From Prinia subflava (Eukaryota; Chordata; Aves; Passeriformes; Cisticolidae): a stretch of DNA of 64,000 nucleotides. Both the position numbers and the translations under genes were made by a program. This document shows, in pieces, positions 13,487 through 26,280 of this stretch. The notes under the pieces are model-generated. The model searched no databases and was not told the origin of the DNA. It was given only the letters and a program-made list of their open reading frames with translations. Location: contig NC_086248.1 of NCBI RefSeq assembly GCF_021018805.1, positions 50,411,485 through 50,475,484 of the forward strand, written 5' to 3'. Each line of letters opens with the position of its first letter. The stretch's first letter is position 1.

Positions 13487-14083
13487 TGGTTTCAACTTTG
13501 GTAGAGCTAATTTTCTTCCTAACAGCTGGTATGATGTGCTGGTTTTGATTTAGGATGAGAACAATGCTGATAACACGTTGACATTTTAGTTGTTGCTACA
13601 TGGAACTTACCTTATGACAAGGTCTTTTGAGCTTCCCAAGCTCTGCCAGTGAGCAGGTGCACAAGAGGCTGGGAGGGAACACATCTAGGACATTTGACCT
13701 CAACTGAGCAAAAAGATATTCCATACCATAGAACATCATGCTCAGTATGTAAAATGGGTGATTTAGGTCAGCAGGGGCCTATTGCTGCTCAGGGATGGGT
13801 TGGGCTTCAGTAACCAGTGAGCAACTTGAATGTGCATCACTTGTTTCTCTTAGGTTTTATTCCTCATTCCTTTTCATGGCTATGCCACTACTATTACTAC
13901 TACTAGTACTACTCCTACTGCTACCACTACCACTATTTTTTTTTTCATTCCTCTTAACTCAGCCCACAGGTTTTGCATTTTTTAAATTCCATTCCCCATG
14001 TGACTGGCTGGGGCTGGGAGGACTGTGTAAGCAAATGGCTGTATGAAACTTAGTTGTTAGCTGGGGTTAAACCATGAAAATTT
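13487..14083 (+). mobile_element. Degraded avian ERVL-type LTR, plus orientation
   Basis: The segment follows the layout of a widespread avian ERVL-like LTR. It has a TAGAGCTAATTTTCTTCC block near the start, then GATAACACG...GACATTTTAGTTGTTGCTA. Next come AAGCTCTGCCAGTGAGCAGG and GATATTCCATACCATAG, then a CTCAGTATGTAAAATGGG region where a TATA-like promoter normally lies. AACTCAGCCCACAGGTTTTGC follows, and the end is GCTGGGGTTAAACCATGA. The position usually holding an ATT-type simple repeat carries a CTA/CTG-type one (13887-13937). Many substitutions and indels mark it as old. No matching internal sequence follows, so it is probably a solo LTR. The family assignment is from memory of the repeat and boundaries are approximate. 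Confidence 0.75.
13887..13937. repeat. CTA/CTG trinucleotide-like simple repeat inside the LTR
   Basis: Imperfect triplets (CTA, CTG, CCA, ATT) run for about 50 bases and end in a T run. It lies where this LTR family usually carries a simple repeat. The open reading frame crossing it is an artefact. Confidence 0.75.
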
Positions 14084-15063
14084 TGTATTTAGACATTAAC
14101 TTTTATGACCAGAAATCCCATAAAACCAGCTGTCTCTTGTAGTATAAGCTCATACTTAAAAGTGAAAAATGCTTGGCTCCTTTCACCTTGTTTACCCTCT
14201 ACATCTGTAGATGTTTTGGATCAAGCACACTGCTGAAAAATAAATACTTGCTTTGCTCAAGCTGTTGACATTCTCTCTCCAAGCATATCAGCCCTCAATG
14301 AAAAAATAACCAGTAATAAAACAGCATTGTCAAATTGAGAAGGCTTGTGGAGGACTAGTGTCAGGTCTGTTATGCACCTCCAGAAAGTGTCTAGGGTGGT
14401 ACTGGGTTTTATGTTAGAAAATTTCTTGCTAGGCTTTCATATTCCTGCCCATAACTAGTTGTTCACCACCAGAGAAAAATGGTGAACTTTCACATATCTT
14501 GCTCCAAGGGATCTTTTGTAGAGCTCCATTATCCTTATGTCTGAGGGGCTGCAAATAAAAAAATGCCCTTTGTTGTTTTTTCACTTAAAAAAAAGAATCC
14601 ACTGTGAAGTTACAGCTTTGGAAAATTAACTGGAGGCATGATCTAGTTGCTACAGAGACCTCTGTGGAATAAAATGAAAAGCAAGCAGAGGGAGCACTGA
14701 AGAGTTCTAATTTACAGAAGAATATTAAGCTTCATCAATTTGTGGCAATTGATACCACCTCCTTCTTTTATTTATTAGCAAAATGTTTGAAAGAAGGTAT
14801 CTCTTACTTTGCCCCCAGGACAAAAATACATACACAATCACTACTTTGGAGTTATAGTGCATTAGTCATATTAGCCTGGCTAATAAAAGAAGAATTATTC
14901 TTGTACTGAGCCCTATTATCTGCAACAGACATAAGGAATGTGGTCACTCTCTCCAATAATGTTATTCAGTGTGGAGTTCCCTCAGAAACCACAAAACAGT
15001 GTACAGTGTTTTAACCTTGATTAACTGCCAGGTACCCACCCAGCTGCTCCCTCAGTCTTCCTC
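14084..15063. other. Unrecognised sequence between two LTR-derived repeats
   Basis: No gene or named repeat is visible. The sequence does not look like retroviral interior following the upstream LTR, which supports the solo-LTR reading of 13487-14083. Confidence 0.55.
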
Positions 15064-16010
15064 CTCAAAGGACAGGCACAGAAAACAAGATGAAAGGCTC
15101 ATGGGTAAACACAAGGATGGAAAGATTGCTCACCAATGACCACCACAGGCAAAAGAGACTTGCCTTGGGATTATTAAGAGTAGGATAGTGACAAACACAA
15201 ACAAAGCTAGAAGCACCTCCCTCTCTTTTTCCCTTTCCTCACAGGCACATCTCTCCTGATTCTTTTTCCATCTCCCCCCACCAGCAGGTCAGGGGGATTG
15301 GGAATGATGTGGTCAGTCCATAACACTTCTTTGCCGTTCCTGCCTTATCACAGTGTTATGCTAGTACAATGAAGGGTCCCTCCCACAGGTTGCAGTCCTT
15401 CACAAACTGATCCAGCTTGGGCCCCTTCCACTGACTGTAGTTCTTCAAGATCTGCTCCAATGTGAGTTCTTCCTAGGGGGTACTATCCCTCAAGAAAAAA
15501 GACTTCTCCAGCATGAGTGCTGTAGGGGCCACAGTTCCTGCCAGGAGCTGAATCCAACATGGGCTCTCCATGGTCTACAACTTCTTTCAGGGCACCTGTT
15601 CTGTGCAGGACCCTCCATGCACTGCACTGTAGATACCTCCTTCAGTCTGGTTCTCTAGGGGGTGCAGGAGAACAAGACAAGCCATCGTGGTCTTCTGCAA
15701 GAGCTGCTGGGGAATCTCTGCTCTGGCACTTCCTCTCTCTCCTTATTCACTGACCTTGATGTCCATAGAGCTTTTCTTCTCACATATTCTCAGCTGTGTC
15801 ACAGTTTCAATGCAGTGGTCTTTTGCCCTTTCTTAAACACTTTATCACAGAGGTGCCACCAGCATCCCTGATGGGCTCCTATTTGGCCAGTGGCAGGTCC
15901 AGTGTGGAGCCAGCTGGAACTGTCTGTGGTAGGGGAAGGTCCTGACATCTTCTCACAGAGGCCACTCCTGCAGCAATGCCCTCCCAGTCAACACCCTGAC
16001 ATGTACACCA
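15064..16010. mobile_element. Old avian LTR-retrotransposon-derived repeat
   Basis: The block matches a common avian interspersed repeat that I recognise by its order of phrases. These are GGAAAGATTGCTCACCAATGACC, GGGTCCCTCCCACAGG, repeated CTCCA...GTG(G/A)G modules about 50-60 bases apart, and GGGGAATCTCTGCTCTGGCAC. They continue with CCTTATTCACTGACCTTGATGTC, TATCACAGAGGTGCCACCA and CTTCTCACAGAGGCCAC. It is heavily mutated. I believe it is ERV-derived, but the class, the sense strand and the exact ends are uncertain. Open frames in it (for example around 15559-15871) are not genes. Confidence 0.6.
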
Positions 16011-16758
16011 CCTACAAAATGTTGAGTTTTCAGCATCCTTCTGCAACACGAATTATCTAGCTCAAATGCTTTTTCTAAGGATGATCTTATAAGGCATAGA
16101 ATCCACATTCAACTCCTTTATAACTGGCTGTTCCTGCTGAATGCCTAAAAGTCTGACACAGAGAAAAAGTGGGATGCTTATCCCGCACCCTGGCTTTAGA
16201 TCAGCATTTTTGACTATGAAGCTGATGGGTGCAGTCTGGTTGTCCAACAAAAAAGAAAATCTGTTAAGTCTTTCTTCAAATGTTTTGCAGCAAGCTAAAT
16301 CCTGGGAGTTGAAAGCCTCTTTTCTCAGTGAGCAAGGCATTTAAGCCCAATTGAATCAGCTTTCTCTCCAATCTGTCTTTGTCATTATCACCAGTTCTTA
16401 TAAAGACATATGATTTTTCCTCTTGTGTGGTGACTCTTTCTGCTTTGTGTCTAACACAGCTCATTCACTTCTTGTCTGCTGTGGCTTCCATCTGTCAGTA
16501 GGTGGTGGAACATGAAAAAAGGCAGGGTGAGGATCAAAATGCTTTATCAAGTGGAAATGACAAGAGCAGAAGAAGGATGGTGAGTACATGTACCCTGTAT
16601 TTTAATAAATCAAAAATGATGAGCTATCATCCCCTGATATAACAGTTACCTCTTTAAACCAGATTTAATGATATGGCTTCACAGACAAAGGTCTGTGGTT
16701 TTTTCATTGAGCGAAACAACATCTGATAGGTTACCTGTCATTATGAATGTGAGGGAGC
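16011..16758. other. Unrecognised sequence
   Basis: Overlapping short open frames lie on both strands (about 62-92 codons), but none has recognisable domain content or consistent composition. No repeat is named. Confidence 0.5.
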
Positions 16759-17400
16759 ACAGAATACAGAATCACAGAATCATTTAAGTTGGAAAAGGCC
16801 TTTGAGATCATCAGGTATGACCTATGACTGGACATAGCCATGTCAACTTAGAGCCACATCCAGTCTTTCCTTAAATATATTCAGGGATGGTGACTCCACC
16901 ACATCCCTGGGCATCCCATTTCAATGCCTAATCTGCTTTCTGTGAAGAAATTCCTCCTGATATCCAAACTAAACCTTTCCTGGTGCAGCTTGAGACTGTG
17001 TCCTGTTGTCTTGTCCCTGGTTACCTAGGAAAAGAGGCTGGCCCCTTCCTAGCTATAACCTACTTTCAGGCAGTTGTAGAGAGTAGTAAGGTCCCTCTGA
17101 GCTTTCTCTTCTTCAGGCTAGACAACCTCAGCTCCCGCAGCTGCTCCTCATAATACTTGTGCTCCAGACCTTTCATCAGCTCCATTGCCCTTCTCTGGTC
17201 ATGCTCCAGCACCTCAAAGTCATTACTGAATTGAGGGGCCCAGAACTGGACACAGACCTTGAGGTGTGGTCTCACAAATGCTGAACACAGAGGAAAAGTC
17301 CCTTCCATATTCTTACTCGCCACACTATTGCTGATATAGCCCAGAATGTTATTTGCCTTCTTGGTCACCTGAGCACATTGCACACCTCTGGCCCATACTC
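16759..17400 (-). mobile_element. CR1 LINE 3' fragment, minus orientation
   Basis: It begins with AGAATCACAGAATCAT, the reverse complement of the CR1 3' tail, then runs back through the 3' untranslated segment into the end of ORF2. Minus-strand translation over 17066-17383 shows the conserved C-terminal ORF2 theme, including [13 protein letters not shown] and EEQLREL. It is 5'-truncated at about 17400 and carries no intact reverse transcriptase. CR1 is the main LINE of birds and truncation on insertion is typical. Confidence 0.92.
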
Positions 17401-17477
17401 ATTGCTTTAAATGCCTCCTGAAAACAACATAGGTAATAGTAAAACAATCAAGGTAATAGTTCTCTGAAAAATCTGTC
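17401..17477. other. Short spacer between opposing CR1 fragments
   Basis: About 75 bases contain a repeated AGGTAATAGT word. They could be the diverged 5' part of the plus-strand CR1 fragment that follows. Confidence 0.4.
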
Positions 17478-17566
17478 TAGTGAAAGGTATCCCTGTCCAT
17501 AGCATGGAACTAGATGATCTTTGAGGTCTCTTCCAACTCATCCATTCTTATGATTCTATGCTTCCA
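17478..17566 (+). mobile_element. CR1 LINE 3' terminus, plus orientation
   Basis: The sequence GGAACTAGATGATCTTTGAGG, then TCTTCCAACTCATCCATTC and TTATGATTCTATGC, is the CR1 3' end with its octamer-like tail. It lies tail-outward from the minus-strand CR1 just upstream, so the two fragments point in opposite directions with their 5' truncation points facing each other. Confidence 0.85.
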
Positions 17567-17602
17567 TTATTAGTGAGGCCTTTTACTGCACATGACATAT
17601 AT

Positions 17603-18259
17603 TGTCGGAGTCTAGAACATCCCTCTGGCCACCCTGGAGGGTTTGGAGACTGGACACGGGGGTCTGGGATCTGTACAAGGGGGTCAACCAGCCTCACACA
17701 GAGCCCAGGAGGACATTGTCTCTGATCCCTGGCCATGGGAGTGAATGCCCACATTGTATGAAGAATCACAAGCTGAGAGAATTCAAAATAAGTAGTATTT
17801 TGTTTATCATAGAATGTAAATGTAGAATCTAGGATTCTCAGTATATGGGGTTGAAGAGACAAGATGGAGGAACTTGGGAGTGGTCCCTGTGCTCCTTGTT
17901 CTTGCTCTCGTCCCCCATTTTCTGCTGAGTTGGATCTCAAGGATTGGTTTAGAGTAGAAATGACATGTTAACATAGGTAGTAAGTATTGGTGTGATTCTG
18001 TAAATAAAAAGTACGTTGTGGACGGTGGTTGGATCAGGGGAATGGTACAAAAGGTCCGGGACCCTCTGATCTGCCCAATCTGCCGCGTGTCCTGCTCTGC
18101 TGGGGATGCCTCACAGAGCTGAGAAAGAACTAAGATAAGGTACCCTGCCAGGGAAGTGCCTGGCAGAGCTGAGAAAGAACTGAGATAATGAAGAATAAAC
18201 AACCTTGGAAATGTGCACCGGCGGACTCAGTTTGTCGTCTCTACCTCTGGTGTGTAACA
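17603..18259 (+). mobile_element. Avian ERV LTR, plus orientation, class uncertain
   Basis: The segment starts TGTCGGAG and ends GTGTAACA, giving TG...CA ends over 657 bp. It has an AATAAA at 18003-18008 and a second at 18194-18199, followed by a GGCGGACTCAGTTTGTCGTC segment typical of an R/U5 region. A 20-base theme, GCTGAGAAAGAACT plus A/G plus AGATAA, occurs twice (about 18118 and 18167). Several phrases resemble a known passerine ERV LTR, but I cannot name the family. I see no clean target duplication at these ends, so the element may continue to about 18410 or be truncated. Confidence 0.7.
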
Positions 18260-18410
18260 CTTAGGGCAAAGAGAAGACTGAAAACCTTATTACCTCTGGG
18301 AACAGCAACCCCGAGGAAACTCCCAGGGAACAGCAACCCTGGGGGAAAACCTTAGTACCTTGGGGAACAGCAACACCAGGGAGAATCTCAGGGAAAGTTA
18401 ACCTTGAGAA
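18260..18410 (+). repeat. Imperfect triplicate GGGAACAGCAACCC block after the LTR
   Basis: GGGAACAGCAACCCC, GGGAACAGCAACCCT and GGGAACAGCAACACC occur roughly 30 bases apart within alternating GGGAAA/ACCTT text. It directly follows the LTR end and may be the first part of the element's interior. TATAT at the end of this block and just before 17603 could be a target duplication, but the AT-rich match is weak. Confidence 0.45.
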
Positions 18411-21400
18411 TATATAACTGCAAAGTGATTATATAGTCTGTTTAGCTCATCACGGTTGAATGAACCACTAGATCATAGCATATCCTTCTACCTAGGCACT
18501 GTCTAAAAAGGGAACTGAAGCTACTGTTGACCTTAAAAGTCACAAGTTGTTGTTGTTGCGATTTACTGTTTTGTTCTTGTTTGGATGGAAAAAATATATA
18601 GATTATTTCTAATCAGAAAGAGAAGAAAATTACTGTGAAGTCCAGTGCAATTCATTGTTACATCTGAAGGTGTTCAGTGAAGTGTTGGGTTTTGCTGTTT
18701 AACTCCTACTTGCAGAGGCAATATGCTCAGTAGGACACAGAAACCTGATGATGTCTGTTTTCTTGATCTGACTTTGCCATTTGTTAGGAGCAGCAAGTTG
18801 GTCAGGAGTTAGGGACTTTAGAAAGTGAAATTTTGTTTTAGATGTCTTCCTCTTTGCTGTCTGTGCTTAGAAATCACTTGAAATTGTACAAATCCTATCA
18901 GTTGGTGGGCCTTTTTCCCTAAATTTGCATTACACAGTATGTGACATTTTTCATGAGTATAATATCTCTCACCTTCTGGAGACAGAAGACCTGCATAGTT
19001 GGGGGATTTTTAGACATATGTACAGGAATGCAGTTTTTATTACTTAAGAACCTCATGAAAATGCAGCTAATTGGCAATCGACTGCTTCTTTCCATATTAA
19101 TTATTGAACTTCAGGAAATTATGAATAAAAGCATGGAGATTTGTTTCTCTGTAAGTAATAGAATGTGTGCACAACACCAAAAATCACAGTAAAATATTTT
19201 CCTAATAATGTCAAGAACTAGTCATGGCCATTCTGCCTTCAGGAAGTAATTAAGATTTTTTTTCCAGAGGGGATATGTGCTAAAACTGCTTTTCAAAACA
19301 AGTTAATCAGAGTGGGTAGGAATTAATTTTTTTACCTCACCTTCAGATGCCTAGGGATATTTTTCACCTAGAGTGAAAAAGGAAATGTGCAGAGGCTTCT
19401 CTACAAAAAGCTAATATGAAAATTAAAAAGGTGTTTTTGTCCATTTGAAGGGTATAAAGACATTTAAGAAGCTTGCATGTGAGGGAAGCAATGACCTTCC
19501 TCAAGACTGTGTCCTGATATGAAACAAACAAACAAACAAACAAAAACTTTTATAAAGACCTCAGCAGCAAAGAAATGTTTTTGGGGAGGAGGAAGGTCAG
19601 AGTCAGTATGTATCTGGTATCACCAGGGAACAAGGGCATCAGCAGGTCATACATACAATAAGAGCTAAATAATGTTACATGATATACATTAACTGTGAGC
19701 CCTTGGGACTGGAGTTTAGAAAGTATTAGACTTCCATCAGACCCCAGTATTTGCTGTTTGGTGCATTCTCCTCTCCTTTCTTCCCTTGCTGTGAGATATT
19801 TGTAGGTCCAAGGTTACCACTTCCTAGTCATGGAGTTGTATGTATGCACAGTAATTTGGGAGGTGAAGGGTAAACAGGGAAAGGATTTATTTATCAGGTA
19901 AGCTGAGTGCAGTTTTAGATATTCAAGGAGAAAATTGTTATTTTCTTATGCCTGAACTATACACATAAAGGGAGGTGAAATCATAGGCAAAGCAAAGAAT
20001 AATTTCATCTTCCAGAGAGGCACTGGAAGTGCTCTGTAGTTTTGTGATTAAATATCTGATGGAGAGATTAGTATTAGATCAGTAGCTATTTCACCTGGCT
20101 GAGCATGGGGAGTAAGGCCACTCCTGTGTTTCATATATTTTAAGACATTTATTTGTCTCTTACCTACTTGGAAAGACAGAAAAAAAAAAAAAAGTTTGAT
20201 TGTCCCCTGTCCAGTAACAACCTAAAAATTATAAGGTTTTAGGATATCTCTGTACAGCTACAAATGAACCTAAAAGGAGTCCTGTTGCTGAAGAACTAAA
20301 CTTCTAAGTTATACTGCCTGGCTACTACTGCCCACTTAGAGATATCACAGGATGTGTGAGTCCAATCCAGATAAAGAAGATAAACTTATGATAAATGTTT
20401 AATTGCAGTTGAAAACATTCATTAAAAAAAATATAGTTTTTTTCAGCCAGCCTCTGCTCTTTAGTGGATAGTGTATACACCTGCCTTTTCTCCATTCCCC
20501 TTGAGCCTTTTAAAGTATAACTTGCTTAGTTGAGCAGGCTCAGAAAACTGATATTCAGTGCAGTGAAGATTGCAGCAAAATGTGTCAAAGTAGAACGTGG
20601 CACGGTGCACTAAACCAGCTAACAATACCATCCACACAGTCTGCCCAAGAGACCTCACATCTGAGCTTTGGAAGGCCACGATCTCAGCTTTGGAAGATGA
20701 AAGCAAGGATATATTTTAATTCATTAGTGCTATCTAGGCAGGTTGTAGATAGGACAGGTCCTGAAAATTTGGTCCTGTATGTTGGCAGCAGTGGAGAGCT
20801 TCAAGGGAGAAGAGCTTCTTGTGTCAGACAAGCAGCCTTCCTAAGCTCCTGGCCTACAGATTGCACATCACAGAACTTGTACCCAGAATTACCCTATCTA
20901 CACAATAAAAATTCCAGCTCATTGGGGTGGATTTGTGGAGTCCAGTTGACATACATGGTCATTCATCAGGTTTTACATTAACTCTGGTCAAGTCCTTGGT
21001 TGTTTGTGGCACTCCTGACGCGTACTTTAGCTTAACTTCACCCAGAAGATGTCTATTGCATTCAGTCAAAGACTGCTCTGACATGTGAGCCAAGTGAGTA
21101 AAGGGGGATGGTTGGGAGTGTCACTTTAAAAGCACACTTCTGATTCAAAATAAACTGCTAATGTACATGTGCACAATAGAGATATTAAGTGCATGGATCA
21201 AGGTCTTACTGTACAAAAACTTCTTCTGAACTTCTTCCTTTTCAATGCAGACATACCAGAAAATGGCCTGACAACTGACATCATCAGTCAGAATATTTAA
21301 ATATCAGTTACCATATAGGTGAGCTTTTCAACAGAAAGTCAAGAAATCTCTTTCCTGGAGAACTGGAGTTTTAATCAGGTTTAAACTCAGTGACTGTAAG

Positions 21401-24394
21401 GAGGGCCTTCAGTGTGATTTTCTGGAGTTTTGTACATGTTAAGGTCAGAAAGAGCCTGCTTTACTTCTTTTGTAACATGGGCCTTAGATTTCACAGAGGG
21501 ATCCTTGCACAGGGCCCCTTAAACACAGTTCATGCTGCAAATGTTCTTTTCTTATTTCCAGAACTCCCAGTGAGTACCCAAGGTATTACTCTCAAAGGGA
21601 CTTTACACCTGCTATTGATTGCTCTCGCTGCCAAATGCACATCTTACCTGTAAGGTCCAAAGTTTCTATTCACAACAAGAACATGAAGAATTGAAAAATT
21701 CTATTATTCCTGGGGTAAATTTTTCACATAATAAATGGAGGGACTTTAATGAAAATTATTTTGCCTATATTTTTTATTCATTGTACATTATGGATACTAG
21801 CAACTGTTTGTTTTATTAAATGCTGTGTTGAGTTTCCTTGAATTTTGAAATAAGATTCCAGGATAGAAGGGCATTACTTTACTTATTATATATTATACTT
21901 ACATAAAGTACTATGTATTTTTCTCAAATATACATGTGAAACAGGTAGCAGGAAAGTCACTTCAAGGACTATCTCTCCACCTGATGGATGGTGAAGATTC
22001 CAAGCTGTTAATATTGAATACACTGCTAAAGACTTCAGAAGCAGAAATGCCTGGAAACATTATTTTCTTTTATGGTGAAAGCCTAATGACAATGTTAAGT
22101 TAGCTTCAATTCAAGGGTCTGATTCACCATTCTATGGGTTGCACAAGGACCTTTCTGAATAGTTTGAAAAAAGTACTGGAGTGGGTCCTGGAAAAACAGG
22201 ACCTGCCTTGCAGGTAAGTGTAGGGACACTCTGTGGCTTTTGTATCTTCTAGCAATTGTTGCAAAATAAAATTAAATATACATACCCTGCTGATAGAGGC
22301 AGAACACAGTCAGCATTTCTCCTGAAATCTCCATTTCAGGAAACCTACAGAGCCTTCAGATAATGGTTAGATATAAAATAACATTGAATTCACCTTTTTA
22401 GCTATAGATCACATTGACTGTTCTTGGATAGGCATGAATAAGCTTCCTGAACAAAGCAGTATTTTTGATTATTGTCCAGAGATCTCAAGGATATTAATTT
22501 CTTTTTTGACCTACAGCTCTTCCATGTCTAAACACCTCATGAAGTCAGGTTGATTTGAATGCATAAAATCCAGCAGTCTAGATGCACAAATGGCCACATT
22601 ATTGAAAGTGTTTGACCTGAATATCTATTTTAGGAAAATCTCTGCAATATCTAATTGCTGGTTTTATCTCTCTTCCCTCTCATCTTCTAGCAAATGCTTT
22701 GTTCAGTGGTGCTTTGCATATTTTATTTCACGCTTGCAGTATCTCATATTTATGTTAATATATGTCTGCACAAACAACTTAGTGGTACAGGAAAAATAGT
22801 CAGATATACAGCATAAAGATTTGCTTCTAGTTAGACTCTCTAAAATATTTTGGTACAATATGTTCTGCATTGGATCTGGACATAGGAAAAGGCTTACTTG
22901 AAATGTTGTTTGGTTATCACTCAATTGACCATCCTTTCAGCTTGACATTATTGGCAGGGTATTTTCTTACACCACTATAGCTGAAAACAGAAGTTTTGCC
23001 TCAGATTTAATTTGTTACTATGGGTATAAACTGCATATCTTTAAAATTTCACCCTGAAAAGAGACATGTTGTGGTTCTGCTTAGTGAGTTTCATGGCAGG
23101 CGTGTCATTAAAAATAGAAATTAATAAAGCAGAAATTACTATAAATTTGATGATTTATTTTTGCTATCTTTTTTCCCCTGGATTTGATTATTTTTTCCTT
23201 TATTTTGATTGTTATCTTTGAGGCTGTGGATTTATCAGATGGATAGCTAAACTTTATATAACTGCCAGGAATGGCAATTATATAGGCATTTGCATTGGAG
23301 ACTTCCCCCGTGGACCTGCTTTTATAGCAGCAGCTGATATGAGCAGATGGAAATTAAAAGCCAGAGGGATACACTGAAAATCACACCGTGAGAAAACTCT
23401 GAAAAAGATGTAACCTGTCTGTTGGACTGTAAAATTGACCAGGGATGGCATGTGGCAATCTGTCCTCAGCTGCCTAATTTATCCAGTGTGACTGACAATG
23501 CCATTAGATTGAGTAGATGTCCTTCATAAGTGTGTACTATTATAACAATTTTGGAGATGGGAAGTAGCATAGAAGAAGGAAACATTCCAGCAAAAGCAAA
23601 AGCTTCTGTGCTTCATCCAAGGTGATGAGATTATATGGCAGCATATCCATGTATTTCTATCATTCAAAGAGTGTTTGTATGTGGTTACACTGCTTTTGGG
23701 TATGTGTATCATTATATATCCTGAAAGTCGAAGAGGTCACTTTCTAGTTAATGCTTTTTTAATATTGTATCTGATGTGCTTGCTGTTGTCCTTCAGTCCT
23801 GTGTACAAAAAGAAGAAAACCTGCCTGGTGCTCATACACAGAATGTGCTGTCACTGTGCTTGATCTTTCAAAACATTGGAGAAATCACAAAGTTCTGCAA
23901 GTTCCATTTTTATGGAGCATGCATCTTCTATTATGCAAATGAAGCTGTAGTTTTCAAATACACCAATCATAAAGTTTATCCAGATGAGCTCAGCATAAAA
24001 AATAGAAGTAGCTAATCTCTTTCTTTGATGAACACTCCAAGACGCACTTCAAAAGTAATTTGTAGGTGAAAGAGAAAGAAACTGGTGCTCACATCAGCAG
24101 GAGCAGCATGGAGTATTTTTCTTTCTTGTTGTGAAAGATAAGAACAGTCAGTCATTGCTAGCAATGGTTCAGCTTGGTAGCTGTAGGAGATAAGAAGAAG
24201 TGTATGCAATCGCTGCATACTGGGAAGTGCACTGTACACTTACTCACACCTTTATGCCTGCTGGAGCTTTTCAACAACTTTAGAAAAGTGTGAGATTAAA
24301 TAATCCAGAGACAAAACTAGATTTCAAAAAGAAACAAGTATCTTTCACTTCTATTGTGATTTTATTTGATAAGGATATTTTGATTTGTCAGCAA
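18411..24394. other. AT-rich sequence, no gene recognised
   Basis: No exon, RNA gene or named element is supported over this 6-kb stretch. There is an (AAAC)n run at 19522-19547. Open frames such as 20580-20981 (133 codons) lack any recognisable domain and have open frames against them on the other strand. Confidence 0.6.
19522..19547. repeat. (AAAC)n microsatellite
   Basis: Five to six consecutive AAAC units. Confidence 0.9.
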
Positions 24395-24500
24395 TTTGTC
24401 CTAAGATCTGATGTAAACCTACTCTCTTTCAATTTGAACCCATTCCCCTTTGTCCTGTCACTATATGCTCTTGTAAGTAGTCTTGCCTCATTCTTGTTCC
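24395..24500 (-). mobile_element. Small CR1 fragment, minus orientation
   Basis: The phrases GATGTAAACCTACTCTCTTTC, CCCATTCCCCTTTGTCCTG and TCACTATATGCTCTTGTAAG follow the reverse complement of the CR1 3' untranslated region. Both ends have decayed. It is short and old, so boundaries are approximate. Confidence 0.7.
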
Positions 24501-26280
24501 TTTTGTGTTCCTTTTCTGAATTGTGTATAATTTAGCTATTTTTATATTTCCTTTTTCTTTTCAATTTCCTTAATTTCAAATTTCAGATACCAGAGAAATT
24601 ATGTCACCCCAGATATGATGCGATCTCCCCTGCTTAGATCTATGTGAAGGATAATTCTAAATTAATAGGAGATAATTTATAAGTGAATTTAATTTTAAGA
24701 TTTTTCTACCACTATGATCTGTCACATTTCCACATCTAAGGTCAGGTGGTTCATTCACATCTGACAAAGTCTGTGGCTCAAATATTTATTTACTACCCAT
24801 GTTTCTTGAGTGCTGCAGTGAAAATACTGTAGTCACATTTACTTTTGAGATTAATAGCTCCATTTTTCCTTCTATACTAGAGATTATGGTGTTTATTTCG
24901 TTTTCTAATATGACAAGTGCCCATCTAAATGAGCAAGATGCTTCTAACGGATACTTAAACAAAATCTCTTTCTATATATATATATGTAAGAATCAGCAAA
25001 ATCACATCAGGCCTGTTTGCTTCACAAGGCATTTTGATTTTAACTCACATAATTAACTCTCAGTCTCCCATGAGGTTGAGAATGAAGTGGGTGACTCAGA
25101 GCATGTCAATGAGATAACTAAAACTTTAATCTAGATTTCGCCTACTAGAATATTTCCATTAACAGTTTTGTCATTGTTACTTAGTGGTTACCTTTTGTTA
25201 ATGGGTTACGCTAGCTTTTTAAATCAGATTTTGATATCTATAAACATCTGTTCAAAAGAGTTTTCTTCTTCAGTCCTGACAGTGATGCTCGTGCTATGTC
25301 AGAGGGGTTGGAGGGAACATGTGGAAGCACAGTCAGGATGTTTTAGTTCAGTAATTGTGTGTATCAAGAGCACTAAAGACGCACATGACAGCTAATTTTG
25401 TGATGAAGACAGTCAGAGCTGTAGGGGATAGCTGTAAGTACTTACCTACACAGAAACCTTACCATTGCAACTGGTGTAGGAACTGGTACTAATCAAATTC
25501 CATGATCTGGAATTATACCCCTAATTTCAGTTTGAGCAGACCTGTAACATCAGTGCTATTAGTATTCCCCGTGCTAAGATAAATTAATTACATTTTTATT
25601 CTTAAATCAAGATAATCTCAGCTCATATACTGACTGAGATATACAGTTGTCTCTGTGGGAGCTTTCCCAGGGCTGAAAGTATTTCAGGTAGCTGCTGAAT
25701 CCTAGTGAGATGTTACAGTTTTCTGGAAATTAGTAATCCTTTGTTCAGATTGTCTCATAATCTGTTCAAATACAAATAAATCTTCCAGAGAAGTAAAAAT
25801 ACTAAAATATTTATGACAAAAAGAATTGTGTTCAGGTGTGAAAATCTTCCCTTTCCTCTTTTTTTTTTAAGGAATGCTATTAATGAGAAGTATGAGCCTT
25901 TGTCATAAAGAGTCATGAAACCTTGTTTCCTCCAGGAAACTATCAATAAATTCTGCAGTTTTTGAGGGGAGGCACTGTGGATTTGAAAGGGCTGGAAGCT
26001 GAACTTTGTGTATGACTGCTTTCTGCTCTGGGAACATTTTATTGGACTGTGCCACTTGCACTGCCAGGCAATTGCTCTTTTACTCCACTGATGACAATCA
26101 TGGCTAGTAAAAGATTAAAAGGCTGCCTAATCTTCACACCCCTGCCAATGGCAATCAACAGAGAAAGTCCCGAAAGGTGATGCAGGGTGTATGAGCTGAA
26201 TAGGGAATGGTGTGCACTTTTCAGTGCTAATAGTGGCAAGCAGAGGAAAGAGACACTCCACTTTGAGTGATATCAAACTG
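24501..26280. other. AT-rich sequence, no gene recognised
   Basis: No coding or repeat signal can be named. A short TATATATATA run lies near 24975. Confidence 0.55.

Noticed and set aside
17548..18202. 130- and 131-codon minus-strand open frames
   Set aside because: They lie antisense within the LTR at 17603-18259 and show no protein family resemblance.
20580..20981. 133-codon plus-strand open frame
   Set aside because: No domain or family resemblance, and an 81-codon frame runs against it on the minus strand.
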